Source of the DNA: Kroppenstedtia sanguinis
GTDB lineage: Bacteria; Bacillota; Bacilli; Thermoactinomycetales; DSM-45169
Assembly: GCF_050433445.1 (NCBI RefSeq)
Contig: NZ_JBNPXF010000006.1
Location: 62,001-126,000 of the forward strand
Reading direction: 5' to 3'
Length of the DNA: 64,000 bases
Each line of letters opens with the position of its first letter. The stretch's first letter is position 1. Below are positions 1-7,559 of the stretch, piece by piece. Made by a program: the position numbers and the translations under genes. The notes under the pieces were generated by a model. It saw only the letters and a list, made by a program, of their open reading frames with translations, did no database searches and was not told where the DNA came from.

Positions 1-375
1 CAGAGTCTCACGAATTCAATCCGTTGAGTGGAGAGAAGAAAGATTCAGCCGGCCGGATTCCTTCGATTTAGCCCAGTATTGGAAGATGTCCACCCAAGCG
101 TTTTTGGAAGCGCTGCCTCATGTAGAAGTGCAGGTGAAGGGACATCCTTCGATCCTACCTCGTCTCAAATTCGCTCCTCGCTTCCTTCGCAGATCGGTTC
201 ACCTTCCTCAGATGGGTGGGTTCCGATCACCCTCTCCTTTGACACAGAACAAGAAGCTACCGAAACGATTCTGGGCTGGGGTGAACGGATGATCGTGCTA
301 GAACCTGTATTCCTTCGACAACGGGTATTGGAAATGGCCACGGCCGTCATTAAAAGCTATGATTCATTGGAATGA
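1..375 (+). pseudogene. WYL-domain transcriptional regulator, 3' part, frameshifted
   Basis: This is the C-terminal part of a YafY/WYL-type transcriptional regulator, a DNA-binding protein whose WYL domain senses a ligand. It enters from outside the window. Read in the frame starting at base 2, the protein runs through FDLAQYW, a hallmark of the region after the WYL motif, and ends its good match at LPRLKFAPRF near base 180. The remaining family-like C-terminus (GWVPITLSFDTEQEATETIL onwards, stop at 373-375) lies in the frame starting at base 1. The two halves therefore need a frame change between about bases 175 and 200. I infer a frameshift mutation or a sequencing error; either way the gene is not intact as given. 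The convergent MerR gene lies 35 bases downstream across a shared terminator. Confidence 0.75.
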
Positions 376-377
376 CA

Positions 378-406
378 CAAAAGAGGGGTTTGTCGCCCCT
401 CTTTTG
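378..406. terminator. Bidirectional terminator between WYL and MerR genes
   Basis: A perfect 11-bp stem (378-388 with 396-406) encloses a 7-base loop. The arms end in AAAA/TTTT, so it can terminate transcription from both sides of this convergent pair. Confidence 0.8.
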
Positions 407-409
407 TTA

Positions 410-1177
410 TTACGCTCCCTTCAAGCCTGTATAAACCTGGATCGCATCTCGCAGAAATTCCGCCATACCCGGTTGCTGTTCATCATAGTACGCCTTAAAC
501 CGTTCATCCTCCACATACATTTGGGCCAGGCCTGCATGAGCTTCTTGGCTGTACTCACTCCAGTAATAGGTGAGCCACTGTTTGTGGACATCCGCCGCTT
601 GTTGGGCGAGTTCACCGGCAGGGTCCCCCGTTTTGAAAGCCACCGCCAAAGTAGCCAGCACTTGTTTTTCCAATCGTGTTACCTCTTCGTATTCCCCTTG
701 GGTCATATTTTTCAACTTAGCATTGGCTTCATTGATCCGATCCTCACCATACTGCTCACGAATCTCCTGGCCATACCTCTTCTCATTCTCATCGATCATC
801 CCTTGCTTAAACCCTTCAAACTTCTCTTCATCGACCATGCTAATTCTCCCCTCTATGGAAGCAATGGTTTTTTTCACATTGGCGATCAATCGATCCAATC
901 GCCTTCTTTTGTCGAGGAGTTGTTCACGATGTTCTCGTAGAGCTTCCACTCTGTCGAAGGAAGGATCCGTCACGATTTTTTTGATTAGATCCAGATGCAA
1001 CCCCAACTCTTTGTAGAACAGAATTTGCTGCAATCGATCCACTTCCGCCCGGCCGTAGATCCGGTAACCCGATGAGTTGATTCTGGCCGGCTTCAGAAGA
1101 TCCACCTCATCATAGTACCGGAGCGTGCGGGTACTGATTCCGGCCAACCGAGCCAACTTGTGCACGGTATATTCCAT
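410..1177 (-). CDS. MerR family regulator with TipAS-like C-terminal domain
   Basis: A 255-residue transcription activator/repressor of the MerR superfamily, TipA/Mta-like branch. The N-terminal helix-turn-helix begins at the start (MEYTVHKLARLAGISTRTLR, residues 1-20), then the wing with YYDEVDLLKPAR and GYRIYG. A coiled-coil dimerisation helix follows at about residues 75-115, and the C-terminal half (about 125-250) has the TipAS drug-binding signature of Trp, Tyr and Glu-rich helices. The start at 1177 is preceded by GGGAGGT. A longer reading frame runs upstream but lacks such a site. The promoter has the 19-bp spacer and internal dyad typical of MerR control, so autoregulation is likely. 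A tiny acidic-peptide gene is divergently transcribed next to it. Effector unknown; probably a multidrug-type ligand. Confidence 0.88.
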   Translation of the reverse strand: MEYTVHKLARLAGISTRTLRYYDEVDLLKPARINSSGYRIYGRAEVDRLQQILFYKELGLHLDLIKKIVTDPSFDRVEALREHREQLLDKRRRLDRLIANVKKTIASIEGRISMVDEEKFEGFKQGMIDENEKRYGQEIREQYGEDRINEANAKLKNMTQGEYEEVTRLEKQVLATLAVAFKTGDPAGELAQQAADVHKQWLTYYWSEYSQEAHAGLAQMYVEDERFKAYYDEQQPGMAEFLRDAIQVYTGLKGA

Positions 1178-1199
1178 GTGATTACCTCCCAACAACCTC

Positions 1200-1230
1200 A
1201 GGATAAACCTTAACGTAACGTCAAAGTCAA
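1200..1230 (-). promoter_or_regulatory. MerR-type promoter with operator in 19-bp spacer
   Basis: On the minus strand -35 TTGACT (1225-1230) and -10 TATCCT (1200-1205) are separated by exactly 19 bp. The spacer is an interrupted palindrome (ACCTTAACGT against ACTTTGACGT, 1207-1227). A long spacer that the regulator must untwist is diagnostic of MerR-family promoters. Confidence 0.8.
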
Positions 1231-1258
1231 TCCCTGTTTTCCCCAAGGTCCTGCTATT

Positions 1259-1287
1259 TTGATCGGAATCAAGAGCATCAATATAGT
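1259..1287 (+). promoter_or_regulatory. SigA-type promoter of the acidic small peptide gene
   Basis: -35 TTGATC (1259-1264), 17-bp spacer, -10 TATAGT (1282-1287). It fires away from the MerR promoter, whose -35 lies only about 28 bp away, so bound regulator could affect both. Confidence 0.65.
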
Positions 1288-1316
1288 AAAATGAATCATG
1301 AGGGAGGTGGATAGCC

Positions 1317-1466
1317 ATGCTCTGGGACCCTGAGGAAGAAGACAGAGAACTGGAGATTGAAATTGGGGACATCGAAGTCGAAATCGAAGACAGAGAACTG
1401 GAGATTGAAATCGGGGACTTTGAAATCGAGATCGGTGAAGACGGAATCGGAATAGATATGGATTAA
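1317..1466 (+). CDS. Very acidic 49-residue peptide made of two 16-residue repeats
   Basis: A short gene of unknown function. It has a strong ribosome binding site (AGGGAGGTGG, 1300-1310) and a good promoter just upstream, and a strong terminator downstream. The product is almost entirely Glu/Asp alternating with Ile/Leu. It carries two consecutive copies of a 16-residue unit (EDRELEIEIGDxExEI, residues 8-23 and 24-39). At the DNA level the copies are a 48-bp near-identical tandem duplication, with the first ~26 bases unchanged. No signal peptide or membrane segment. Alternating charged and hydrophobic residues suggest a beta-strand or metal/cation-binding peptide, but that is a guess. It is not recognised as any known family. 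Divergence from the MerR gene suggests shared control. Confidence 0.65.
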   Translation: MLWDPEEEDRELEIEIGDIEVEIEDRELEIEIGDFEIEIGEDGIGIDMD

Positions 1467-1553
1467 AAGAGGTTTCTTCGATACGAACTTGATGAGTAAA
1501 TCTTGTTTCAATGACTCATTCCAACTCCTTATCTGAAGCGAAGGGCACCCGTT

Positions 1554-1594
1554 AAGATCAAAACAACCGCGCGAGGCGCGGTTGTTTTGATCTT
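1554..1594. terminator. Strong bidirectional hairpin terminator
   Basis: A perfect 19-bp stem (1554-1572 with 1576-1594) with a 3-base loop lies between the acidic peptide gene and the convergent LPMO gene. The arms contain CAAAAC/GTTTTG near their bases. Confidence 0.8.
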
Positions 1595-1665
1595 GTCATC
1601 TGCTTCCTGAGAATTTCGGGACTATCGCCCCCTTTATTGATCAATCTTCCCAACGGGACCCTCAA

Positions 1666-2388
1666 TCATTCCGGGCTACCAATCACTTGAGATTGCCAAC
1701 TCTGAATAGGCAGAATACTCTTGCCATGCATCGCCTTCTCAGGGTCCAAATTGGCACTTTCTTTGGAATTGGATTGGTTATTGACCAAGTTCACATCGAT
1801 CACCTGATAAAACGCATTGGGTGTATCGGCAATTTCCCAGACACCCAAAATCAGGTGGTATCCACTGCGGTCCGTCGGCACACTACATTCATGAACAACC
1901 GTTTCGGGCGGTTTGGCCCCTCCATCATTGTAATGACAGAATACAGGGTCCAGAGCTGCACGAGTCAGCGGTTGGTTGGGGTCCCAATCCTTCTTGGTGA
2001 TATAGTATTTCCACTCGTGGGTGCTGTGTGGTGCGGTCAAATGCCACTTAAAGGTATTTTGTCCCCCCTGGAGTGTAACCTTTTGCCACCGATCTGCAGT
2101 TTGCGCATCCAGATCTGGAAAAACACCCCCACCTGCGATCTGTCCATCTGGAGGACCGGACTCGGGGAAGGATCCTTTCCCTTCCACGCTTTGCGGCTCA
2201 TACATCACCGGACCGCAATCGGTATTTTCCCCCTGCTTACATAGATAAGCACGACTGGCAGGGGATTCGATGTACCCGTGTGCAAAGACGCTTGGAACAA
2301 AACCCACCGTACCCATCAAAACCAGTACCGTCATCCCACCAACGGCGAGCAACCGACGCCATCTGATCTTTCCTGACTGTTTACGCAT
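1666..2388 (-). CDS. Secreted lytic polysaccharide monooxygenase (AA10, chitin-binding)
   Basis: A 240-residue secreted copper enzyme that cleaves chitin or cellulose oxidatively. Residues 1-36 form a classical signal peptide (RRxR, hydrophobic core, VFA cleavage), leaving His37 as the mature N-terminus (HGYIESPASRAYLC). That N-terminal His is required for the copper histidine brace. The second brace His sits in LTAPHSTHEW. The CGPVMYEPQSVEG and DRSGYHLILGVWEIADT segments match the AA10 family. Only the catalytic domain is present; no extra chitin-binding module. The start at 2388 is chosen because GGGAGG lies 7 bases upstream; an in-frame Met 16 codons earlier has no such site. A 60-base leader with a small inverted repeat (2437-2451) precedes it. 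Neighbouring secreted CAP protein is divergent. Confidence 0.92.
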   Translation of the reverse strand: MRKQSGKIRWRRLLAVGGMTVLVLMGTVGFVPSVFAHGYIESPASRAYLCKQGENTDCGPVMYEPQSVEGKGSFPESGPPDGQIAGGGVFPDLDAQTADRWQKVTLQGGQNTFKWHLTAPHSTHEWKYYITKKDWDPNQPLTRAALDPVFCHYNDGGAKPPETVVHECSVPTDRSGYHLILGVWEIADTPNAFYQVIDVNLVNNQSNSKESANLDPEKAMHGKSILPIQSWQSQVIGSPE

Positions 2389-2467
2389 GTTAAAGCCTCC
2401 CTGTTGGTTTTGAATTCTGCTCAACTGGGATTTCACTCTAGAAACACTAGACTGCGTCTACCAATAT

Positions 2468-2495
2468 TTTATACCAATTCAGAATTAACTTTCAA
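2468..2495 (-). promoter_or_regulatory. Candidate SigA promoter of the LPMO gene
   Basis: Minus strand -35 TTGAAA (2490-2495), 16-bp spacer, -10 TATAAA (2468-2473), about 80 bases before the start codon. Confidence 0.5.
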
Positions 2496-2630
2496 CAGAA
2501 AATAAAAAATAAACTCATCTTTTTTTATAGATGTGAAACTCCTCTTTTATCCATCCAACCATTCCCCTGTTTCCCCGGAAGAATTCTTCCGGTAGGATCA
2601 AAGAGAATTCAGCGACAAGGAGGGGAAGAT

Positions 2631-3272
2631 ATGAAGAGAAAGAAAGTGGTGAGCATCACTGCCTGCCTGATGATCATATTCGCTCTATGGACATGGGCAA
2701 ACACTCATGGGACTGAAGCTGCCAAATACGTGATGAAATCCGGTGAAGCCCTGTCAGGAATGGCTGAGAAATTAGGGATGACCCGTATTGCTGTGGGGCA
2801 AGCAAATCCACCCGTCCAAAACCCGGACCAGATCCACGGCGAATCCGTACCTCATACCTCCCCCGCTCCACCCAAGCAAAAAACACTGAGCGGATTTGAG
2901 CAGGAAGTGGTCCGCTTGACCAACGTGCGACGGCAGAAAAAAGACTTGAACCCCTTGCAGATCGATGATGGACTATCCAAGGTAGCCCGCTTGAAATCCG
3001 AGGATATGCGGGATCAAAACTATTTTTCACACCAATCCCCCACCTATGGTTCTCCCTTTGAGATGATGCAGAAATTCGACATCCACTTCAGCCATGCCGG
3101 AGAAAACATCGCAGCCGGCTATCCCACTCCCGAAAAGGTGGTTCAAGGGTGGATGAACAGCGAAGGACATCGCGCCAACATCTTGAATCCCCATTTCACT
3201 CACATCGGTGTCGGAGTCGCCCCCGGTGGATCCTATGACAAATACGAAACCCAAATGTTTATAAAAAAGTGA
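2631..3272 (+). CDS. Secreted CAP/SCP-domain protein (YkwD-like)
   Basis: A 213-residue exported protein. Residues 1-31 are a signal peptide (KRKK, hydrophobic segment). Residues about 32-75 (YVMKSGEALSGMAEKLGMT and onward) resemble a degenerate LysM-type wall-binding motif. After a Pro-rich linker, residues about 88-213 form a CAP domain with the family motifs YFSHQSPTYG, HAGENIAAGY and GWMNSEGHRANILNP. Bacterial CAP proteins of this type are common in spore formers and cell-wall associated; no enzymatic role is established. The ribosome site AAGGAGGGG precedes the ATG. It ends directly in a terminator whose first base is the last base of the stop codon. Divergent from the LPMO gene. Confidence 0.88.
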   Translation: MKRKKVVSITACLMIIFALWTWANTHGTEAAKYVMKSGEALSGMAEKLGMTRIAVGQANPPVQNPDQIHGESVPHTSPAPPKQKTLSGFEQEVVRLTNVRRQKKDLNPLQIDDGLSKVARLKSEDMRDQNYFSHQSPTYGSPFEMMQKFDIHFSHAGENIAAGYPTPEKVVQGWMNSEGHRANILNPHFTHIGVGVAPGGSYDKYETQMFIKK

Positions 3273-3296
3273 CCCGCGCCACAACGCGCGGGTTTA
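3272..3296 (+). terminator. Terminator of CAP-protein gene
   Basis: An 8-bp GC-rich stem (3272-3279 with 3286-3293) with a 6-base loop is followed by TTTACTT-like sequence. Confidence 0.65.
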
Positions 3297-3337
3297 CTTC
3301 TCGGAGAAAAGGGGCTGGCGCCACTTCCACCCTGACT

Positions 3338-4930
3338 CTACCCAGAAATGCGAACGGGAGGGTTTCCCTCCAGGCCACCTGTCTCCACAAAAATATAATC
3401 CAACAGAGCCTGTTGCAATGTGCCTTTGGTCTCAGCTCTCCGTTCAAAGGAGAGTCCCATATGGATCATCCCTTTCACAACTTCCGGCCGCATCCCGGTG
3501 ATCACCGTTTTACAGCCCATCATCGAGATCCCGTCCAGGATCTTCAGCAACTGCTGAATCACATCAATTTCCATATGGACAATTCCAGAGAGGTCGATGA
3601 TCAATGTTTGAATATGGGATTTCCCCACTTCTTCTATCACCTGATCTTCGATGGTGCGCATCCGATAAAGATCCATTTGTCCGATCAGGGGCAAAATCGA
3701 TGTGGAGGGTGTGATCGGAATGATGGGAACGGATAATCTCTCCACCATTTCCCTCTGGGACGCGATCAATTCATCTTTGAACTTGGAATAATTGATGAAG
3801 AAGTGATACAAAAATCGGTCGAATGATTCGTTTATTCGCTTTTCCAGTTTATAAAATTCCTCCCGCTCATTGAATGACGCACTGAGACGATCAAAGTTGA
3901 ACAGAAAATCCCAGACAGTCCTTCGGATCGCTTGAATCCATTCCAGTTTAAATGCCAGCGTCAGGGAATGTTTTGCCCAGGCCACACCTTCCCGCTGAGC
4001 AAACCGGATCAACTCATGCTCCCGTTCCTCCACGATAAAAACAACCAGCTTATAAGCGTTTTCCAATAAATTGATATTCCCCGTTTCGTTTATTTCCTCA
4101 ATCTTGTCCCTCACATTGACCGCTTCGGTTAACAACTGTTTCTCAAAAGTTTTTCTATTCTCTAGAAAAAAGTCTTTTATGTCCAATCCCTCACTGTAAT
4201 CCAATGTCAAATGAACCACCCCACGCTTTTTAACTTTGTCGCTTGGCATGACGATGGTGAAGGTAGTCCCCACATTCTCTTCGCTCTCCACTTGGATATA
4301 ACCCCCGTGCTCATGGATCACCGAATAAACCCAGGCCAGGCCCATTCCTGTTCCTTCTGTTTTAGTCGAAAAAAACGGGGTTCCCAGTAAAGAGAGCTGA
4401 TCTTTCGGGATTCCCACACCGGTATCTTCAATGGAAACCACTACATAATTCTCATTGGAATCATGACGCAGAGTGATCGTTCCTTTCCCTTCAATCGATT
4501 CAAATGCGTTTTTGACCAGATTGAACAGCGCTTTTTTTATATGATTTTTCTTTCCGTAGATCGTGGCGTCTGTATCATTAAACACTTTTTTCACATCGAT
4601 ACTGTAAGATTGGTTTTGAAAAAGGGACAGCACATTTTCGAGCTCAACGGATAAGCTTACAGACTGTCTTGTCTCACCTTCCGGATCCGGTTTGGCCACT
4701 TGCAACAAGCTGTCCAAGGTAGCCAATGCATCGTTGAGTTCCGTTTTGGCAATATCGATGTAATCAGGATTTGCCTGTTCCTCGAGTAATTGCAAAAACC
4801 CTTTGACCGCCGTAAGCGGATTCCGAACTTCATGTGCGATTCCCGCGGCCATTTGACCCAAATACGCCAGATGATTCAGGTGTACTTGATCGGTTTCCTT
4901 CACGGTGTGAACTTCTTTGGTGAAGTGCAT
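3338..4930 (-). CDS. Soluble histidine kinase fused to RsbR-like/STAS region
   Basis: A 530-residue protein with an unusual order. Residues about 15-230 are a complete histidine kinase core: H-box GIAHEVRNPLTAVKGF with His33, N-box NLVKNAFESI, G1 DTGVGIP, F-box TPFFSTK and G2 GTGMGLAW. No sensor or membrane segment precedes it. Residues about 245-395 are a helical region like the non-haem-globin N-terminal part of RsbR proteins. Residues about 400-515 are a STAS domain (PSTSILPLIGQMDLYRMRTI, then LIIDLSGI). In STAS proteins such as SpoIIAA the phosphorylated Ser follows an Asp; here that position reads Glu-Ile, so that site looks absent. RsbR-like proteins sit in stressosomes, so this may couple a phosphorelay to general stress signalling (inference). 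No response regulator gene is adjacent. The start has GGAGTG upstream. Confidence 0.85.
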   Translation of the reverse strand: MHFTKEVHTVKETDQVHLNHLAYLGQMAAGIAHEVRNPLTAVKGFLQLLEEQANPDYIDIAKTELNDALATLDSLLQVAKPDPEGETRQSVSLSVELENVLSLFQNQSYSIDVKKVFNDTDATIYGKKNHIKKALFNLVKNAFESIEGKGTITLRHDSNENYVVVSIEDTGVGIPKDQLSLLGTPFFSTKTEGTGMGLAWVYSVIHEHGGYIQVESEENVGTTFTIVMPSDKVKKRGVVHLTLDYSEGLDIKDFFLENRKTFEKQLLTEAVNVRDKIEEINETGNINLLENAYKLVVFIVEEREHELIRFAQREGVAWAKHSLTLAFKLEWIQAIRRTVWDFLFNFDRLSASFNEREEFYKLEKRINESFDRFLYHFFINYSKFKDELIASQREMVERLSVPIIPITPSTSILPLIGQMDLYRMRTIEDQVIEEVGKSHIQTLIIDLSGIVHMEIDVIQQLLKILDGISMMGCKTVITGMRPEVVKGMIHMGLSFERRAETKGTLQQALLDYIFVETGGLEGNPPVRISG

Positions 4931-5248
4931 GGTCTCACTCCTATGAATGATAAGATCTGAAAATCAAAAACAGTAGAAAGAATGTTCTGTTTATTGCAGG
5001 CGCACAGAGCCAATGTGCAATCTGTTTTTGGAAATAAACTGATAAGGGGTGAAAAACCATATTACAATATTCTTCAACATCTGCCCCAATACCTTCCGAT
5101 TGCAGACTGGTTTTATGAAAGGAACAAAATTAACAGACAGGTGAAGCCATACACTCCTGTTCGGTCCCTCCCGGGATCAAGCAAGAGATTGGCATCTGTA
5201 CATCAAATGCCAACCCCTTGAAGGATCTGTTTATTTTTTTGATTCCAC
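4931..5248. other. Intergenic, no gene recognised
   Basis: About 318 bases between the kinase gene and the ABC permease. It is AT-rich near 4960-5120. The only structure seen is a 7-bp inverted repeat (TTGGCAT/ATGCCAA, around 5190-5215) without a T-run. Confidence 0.4.
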
Positions 5249-6031
5249 TCAGATCGATATATCTCTTTTCACGAAGGAGAGCCAGGAAATCAGATGAAAC
5301 AGCAGAAAATAGACTGACAGAATCCCGATGGAGAAACCCGGAGTCATCCCGGAAAAAGCCGGGATCGCCCCTTCCAGGTATTGTGTGAGATCCAGATTGG
5401 CAAAGAGGAGGTACTTCCCCAGACTGATCCCGATCATCTTCAAGCCCTCCACCAGCATCATCCCGGCAAAAACCAGGAAGATGGAGAGCCCCACCCCCAG
5501 GGAGGAGCTGCGGGACAGAGTGGAAAGCATGAACGCCATCGTGGCCACCATCACGATCTCCACCCACCGCAATCCATACACCACTCCCGTCTCCCGGAGA
5601 AGAACCATCCCCTCCGGGGAGTACACCCGGAACAATACCGCACCGAACAACATCGAACTCAGGAACAACACCGCCATACAGAGCAAAGAAAAGCATAAGA
5701 CCACCATATATTTGGAATACAGGACCTTCGTTCGGTTTACCGGACGGATCAGCAACAGCTTCACCGTACCCCATGCAAATTCGCTGGACACGATCTCCCC
5801 TGCGATCACAACCGTCAATAACTGCACGACAAACAGGAGGGAGGAACTGTCCAGAACAAATCCCCCCATATTTTCCTCCCAACCGGTGGTGTTTTCCATC
5901 CACTTCCGGCCCATGGCAAAGAGAAAGGACAACAGGACCAGGAGCATCAGAAACACCCAGGTGCGGGTCCGATCCAACACTTTCATCCCCTCGGTTTTCA
6001 CCAGCCGCAACAGATCAGTCAATCCGATCAC
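5249..6031 (-). CDS. ABC-2 type transporter permease
   Basis: A 260-residue integral membrane subunit of an ABC exporter. About six hydrophobic segments are visible, with the ABC-2 pattern: first helix after residue 20 (TWVFLMLLVLLSFLFAMG), a large loop, and the conserved EFAWGTVKLLLIRPVNRTKVL coupling region near residues 80-105. It overlaps the end of the ATPase gene by 17 bases, which indicates translational coupling and a two-gene operon. Substrate unknown; such pairs in Bacillales often export antimicrobials or act in resistance. Confidence 0.85.
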   Translation of the reverse strand: MIGLTDLLRLVKTEGMKVLDRTRTWVFLMLLVLLSFLFAMGRKWMENTTGWEENMGGFVLDSSSLLFVVQLLTVVIAGEIVSSEFAWGTVKLLLIRPVNRTKVLYSKYMVVLCFSLLCMAVLFLSSMLFGAVLFRVYSPEGMVLLRETGVVYGLRWVEIVMVATMAFMLSTLSRSSSLGVGLSIFLVFAGMMLVEGLKMIGISLGKYLLFANLDLTQYLEGAIPAFSGMTPGFSIGILSVYFLLFHLISWLSFVKRDISI

Positions 6032-6944
6032 TCTCCGTCATCTCCAGAAAACGCTCTTCCAGTGTTTTTTCGATGGTGCGGATCCCGTATACATGGACTC
6101 CCTTGTTGGCCAACCGGGTGTTCAGTCGGGCGATCTCCTCCCGGGCCAGCCGAATTGCAAATCCATCGGAGAATATCTCGGTTTCCCTTTCGCTCCATCC
6201 CAACTCCTGCAGGATGGAACTCAGATCGTGGGTCTGATTCACTTCAAATTGAACCATCCTCTCCAGCTCCCCCCGTCCCTTCTCCCCGATGGACCTCACA
6301 TCGACCAGACGGCCCTTCTGCAGGATCGCCACCCGGTCACACATCAGTTCCATCTCCGATAACAGATGGCTGGAAACCAGTACCGCCACTCCTTTTTCCC
6401 GCGCCAGATAGCGAAGATATTGACGCAACTCCCGAATCCCCGCCGGATCGAGACCGTTTGTCGGTTCATCGAGCACCAGCAGGGTGGGCTCATGCAGGAG
6501 CGCCTGAGCCACTCCCAATCGTTGCCGCATGCCCAGAGAGTAGGTTTTTACCGGTTGATGGATACTTGGTTTCAGCTTTACCAAGGATACCACTTCATCG
6601 ATCCGCTCCCTGTCAACCCCCGGAACCATACCGGCAAAATGGAGCAGGTTTTTGTAGCCCGTAAGAAAGGGGTAAAATTCAGGGTTCTCCACGATCGCCC
6701 CCACTTGCCGGGCCGCCTCTTCAAACTGCTTGCGGATCCGGGCACCCCGGATCCATACTTCCCCCTCCGTAATCGACATCAAGCCCACGATCATCCGGAT
6801 CAACGTCGTCTTCCCCGCACCGTTGGGTCCCAGCAGACCAAACACCTCCCCCGGAAAGACAGCAAAGGAGAGATCCTCCACCAGCACTTGATCCCCGATT
6901 TTTTTGCTCACATGTTCGACTTTAAGGATCGGCTCCCCGTCCAT
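6015..6944 (-). CDS. ABC transporter ATP-binding protein
   Basis: A 309-residue ATPase partner of the overlapping permease. Walker A GPNGAGKTT, Q-loop, signature YSLGMRQRLGVAQALL, Walker B LLVLDEPTNGLDP and the switch His in SSHLLSEM are all present, followed by a C-terminal extension of about 80 residues typical of drug/lantibiotic exporter ATPases. The ATG at 6944 is chosen because GGAGAGGTG lies upstream; the reading frame stays open for about 60 codons further up but without a ribosome site. Both genes are likely cotranscribed from the minus strand. Confidence 0.9.
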   Translation of the reverse strand: MDGEPILKVEHVSKKIGDQVLVEDLSFAVFPGEVFGLLGPNGAGKTTLIRMIVGLMSITEGEVWIRGARIRKQFEEAARQVGAIVENPEFYPFLTGYKNLLHFAGMVPGVDRERIDEVVSLVKLKPSIHQPVKTYSLGMRQRLGVAQALLHEPTLLVLDEPTNGLDPAGIRELRQYLRYLAREKGVAVLVSSHLLSEMELMCDRVAILQKGRLVDVRSIGEKGRGELERMVQFEVNQTHDLSSILQELGWSERETEIFSDGFAIRLAREEIARLNTRLANKGVHVYGIRTIEKTLEERFLEMTESDRID

Positions 6945-7161
6945 ACTTTTCACCTCTCCGCATCCAATACGGATATTGTAACAAAAGGCCGGAACAAAAA
7001 GGGGACAAGTCCCCCCCAAACTCGTCCCCCAGTTGTTCATCTTCTCCCGGAACGGCCACGAAGTGTTCACCGATCGGGATGGAAAACATTTGCTTCCCTT
7101 CGGTTTTGAGAGGTAAACTGAATGAGGTTCCACCATTTAAGTTCTGAAAGGACGTTGCAGG

Positions 7162-7506
7162 ATGAAAGGGTACCACTTCAGCAAACGCAAACTTCTCCTT
7201 ACTCTGTTGCCACTCGGTTTGCTCTTCACCGGCTGCACCGGCGAAGACACCCATCCTCCCTCTCAACCCAAGAAAGAGCCTGCCTCCGCTCAAATCCCTG
7301 ACGCCTATTACACCAGTTGCGTCAACTGCCACGGCGACAACCTCCAGGGCGGATACGGTCCGTCGCTGGAGAAGACCGGGAGCAAATATTCCAAAAAAGA
7401 GTTGGAATCCATCCTGGATAAAGGAATCGGCAAGATGCCCGCACAGCGTCAGATTCCGAAAGAAGACCGGGAAAAGTTGGCGGAATGGTTATCCCAACTT
7501 CGATAG
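7162..7506 (+). CDS. Cytochrome c551-type lipoprotein
   Basis: A 114-residue membrane-anchored electron carrier. The lipobox LLFTGC directs lipid attachment at about Cys25, followed by a flexible Pro/Lys linker. The haem attachment motif CVNCH is at about residues 53-57. The distal Met ligand is probably the one in GIGKMPAQ. Size and layout match Bacillus CccB-like cytochromes of the outer membrane face, which pass electrons to terminal oxidases. The ribosome site is weak (AAAGGA, spacing about 10). It is a monocistronic gene between divergent and convergent neighbours. Confidence 0.9.
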   Translation: MKGYHFSKRKLLLTLLPLGLLFTGCTGEDTHPPSQPKKEPASAQIPDAYYTSCVNCHGDNLQGGYGPSLEKTGSKYSKKELESILDKGIGKMPAQRQIPKEDREKLAEWLSQLR

Positions 7507-7517
7507 AGAAATGAAGG

Positions 7518-7549
7518 GTCGCCCCTCTTTGTTGCCAAAGGGGGGCGAC
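7518..7549. terminator. Hairpin between cytochrome and Xre genes
   Basis: A 14-bp stem with one G-T pair (7518-7531 with 7536-7549) and a 4-base loop sits between two convergent genes. No long T-run follows, so termination efficiency is uncertain. Confidence 0.6.
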
Positions 7550-7559
7550 TGTGGATCGC

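Noticed and set aside
5130..5903. 257-codon minus-strand frame overlapping the ABC permease
   Set aside because: Glycine/aspartate-rich shadow of the permease gene in another frame.
6922..7332. 136-codon minus-strand frame overlapping the cytochrome gene
   Set aside because: Overlaps a well-supported gene antisense and has no ribosome site.
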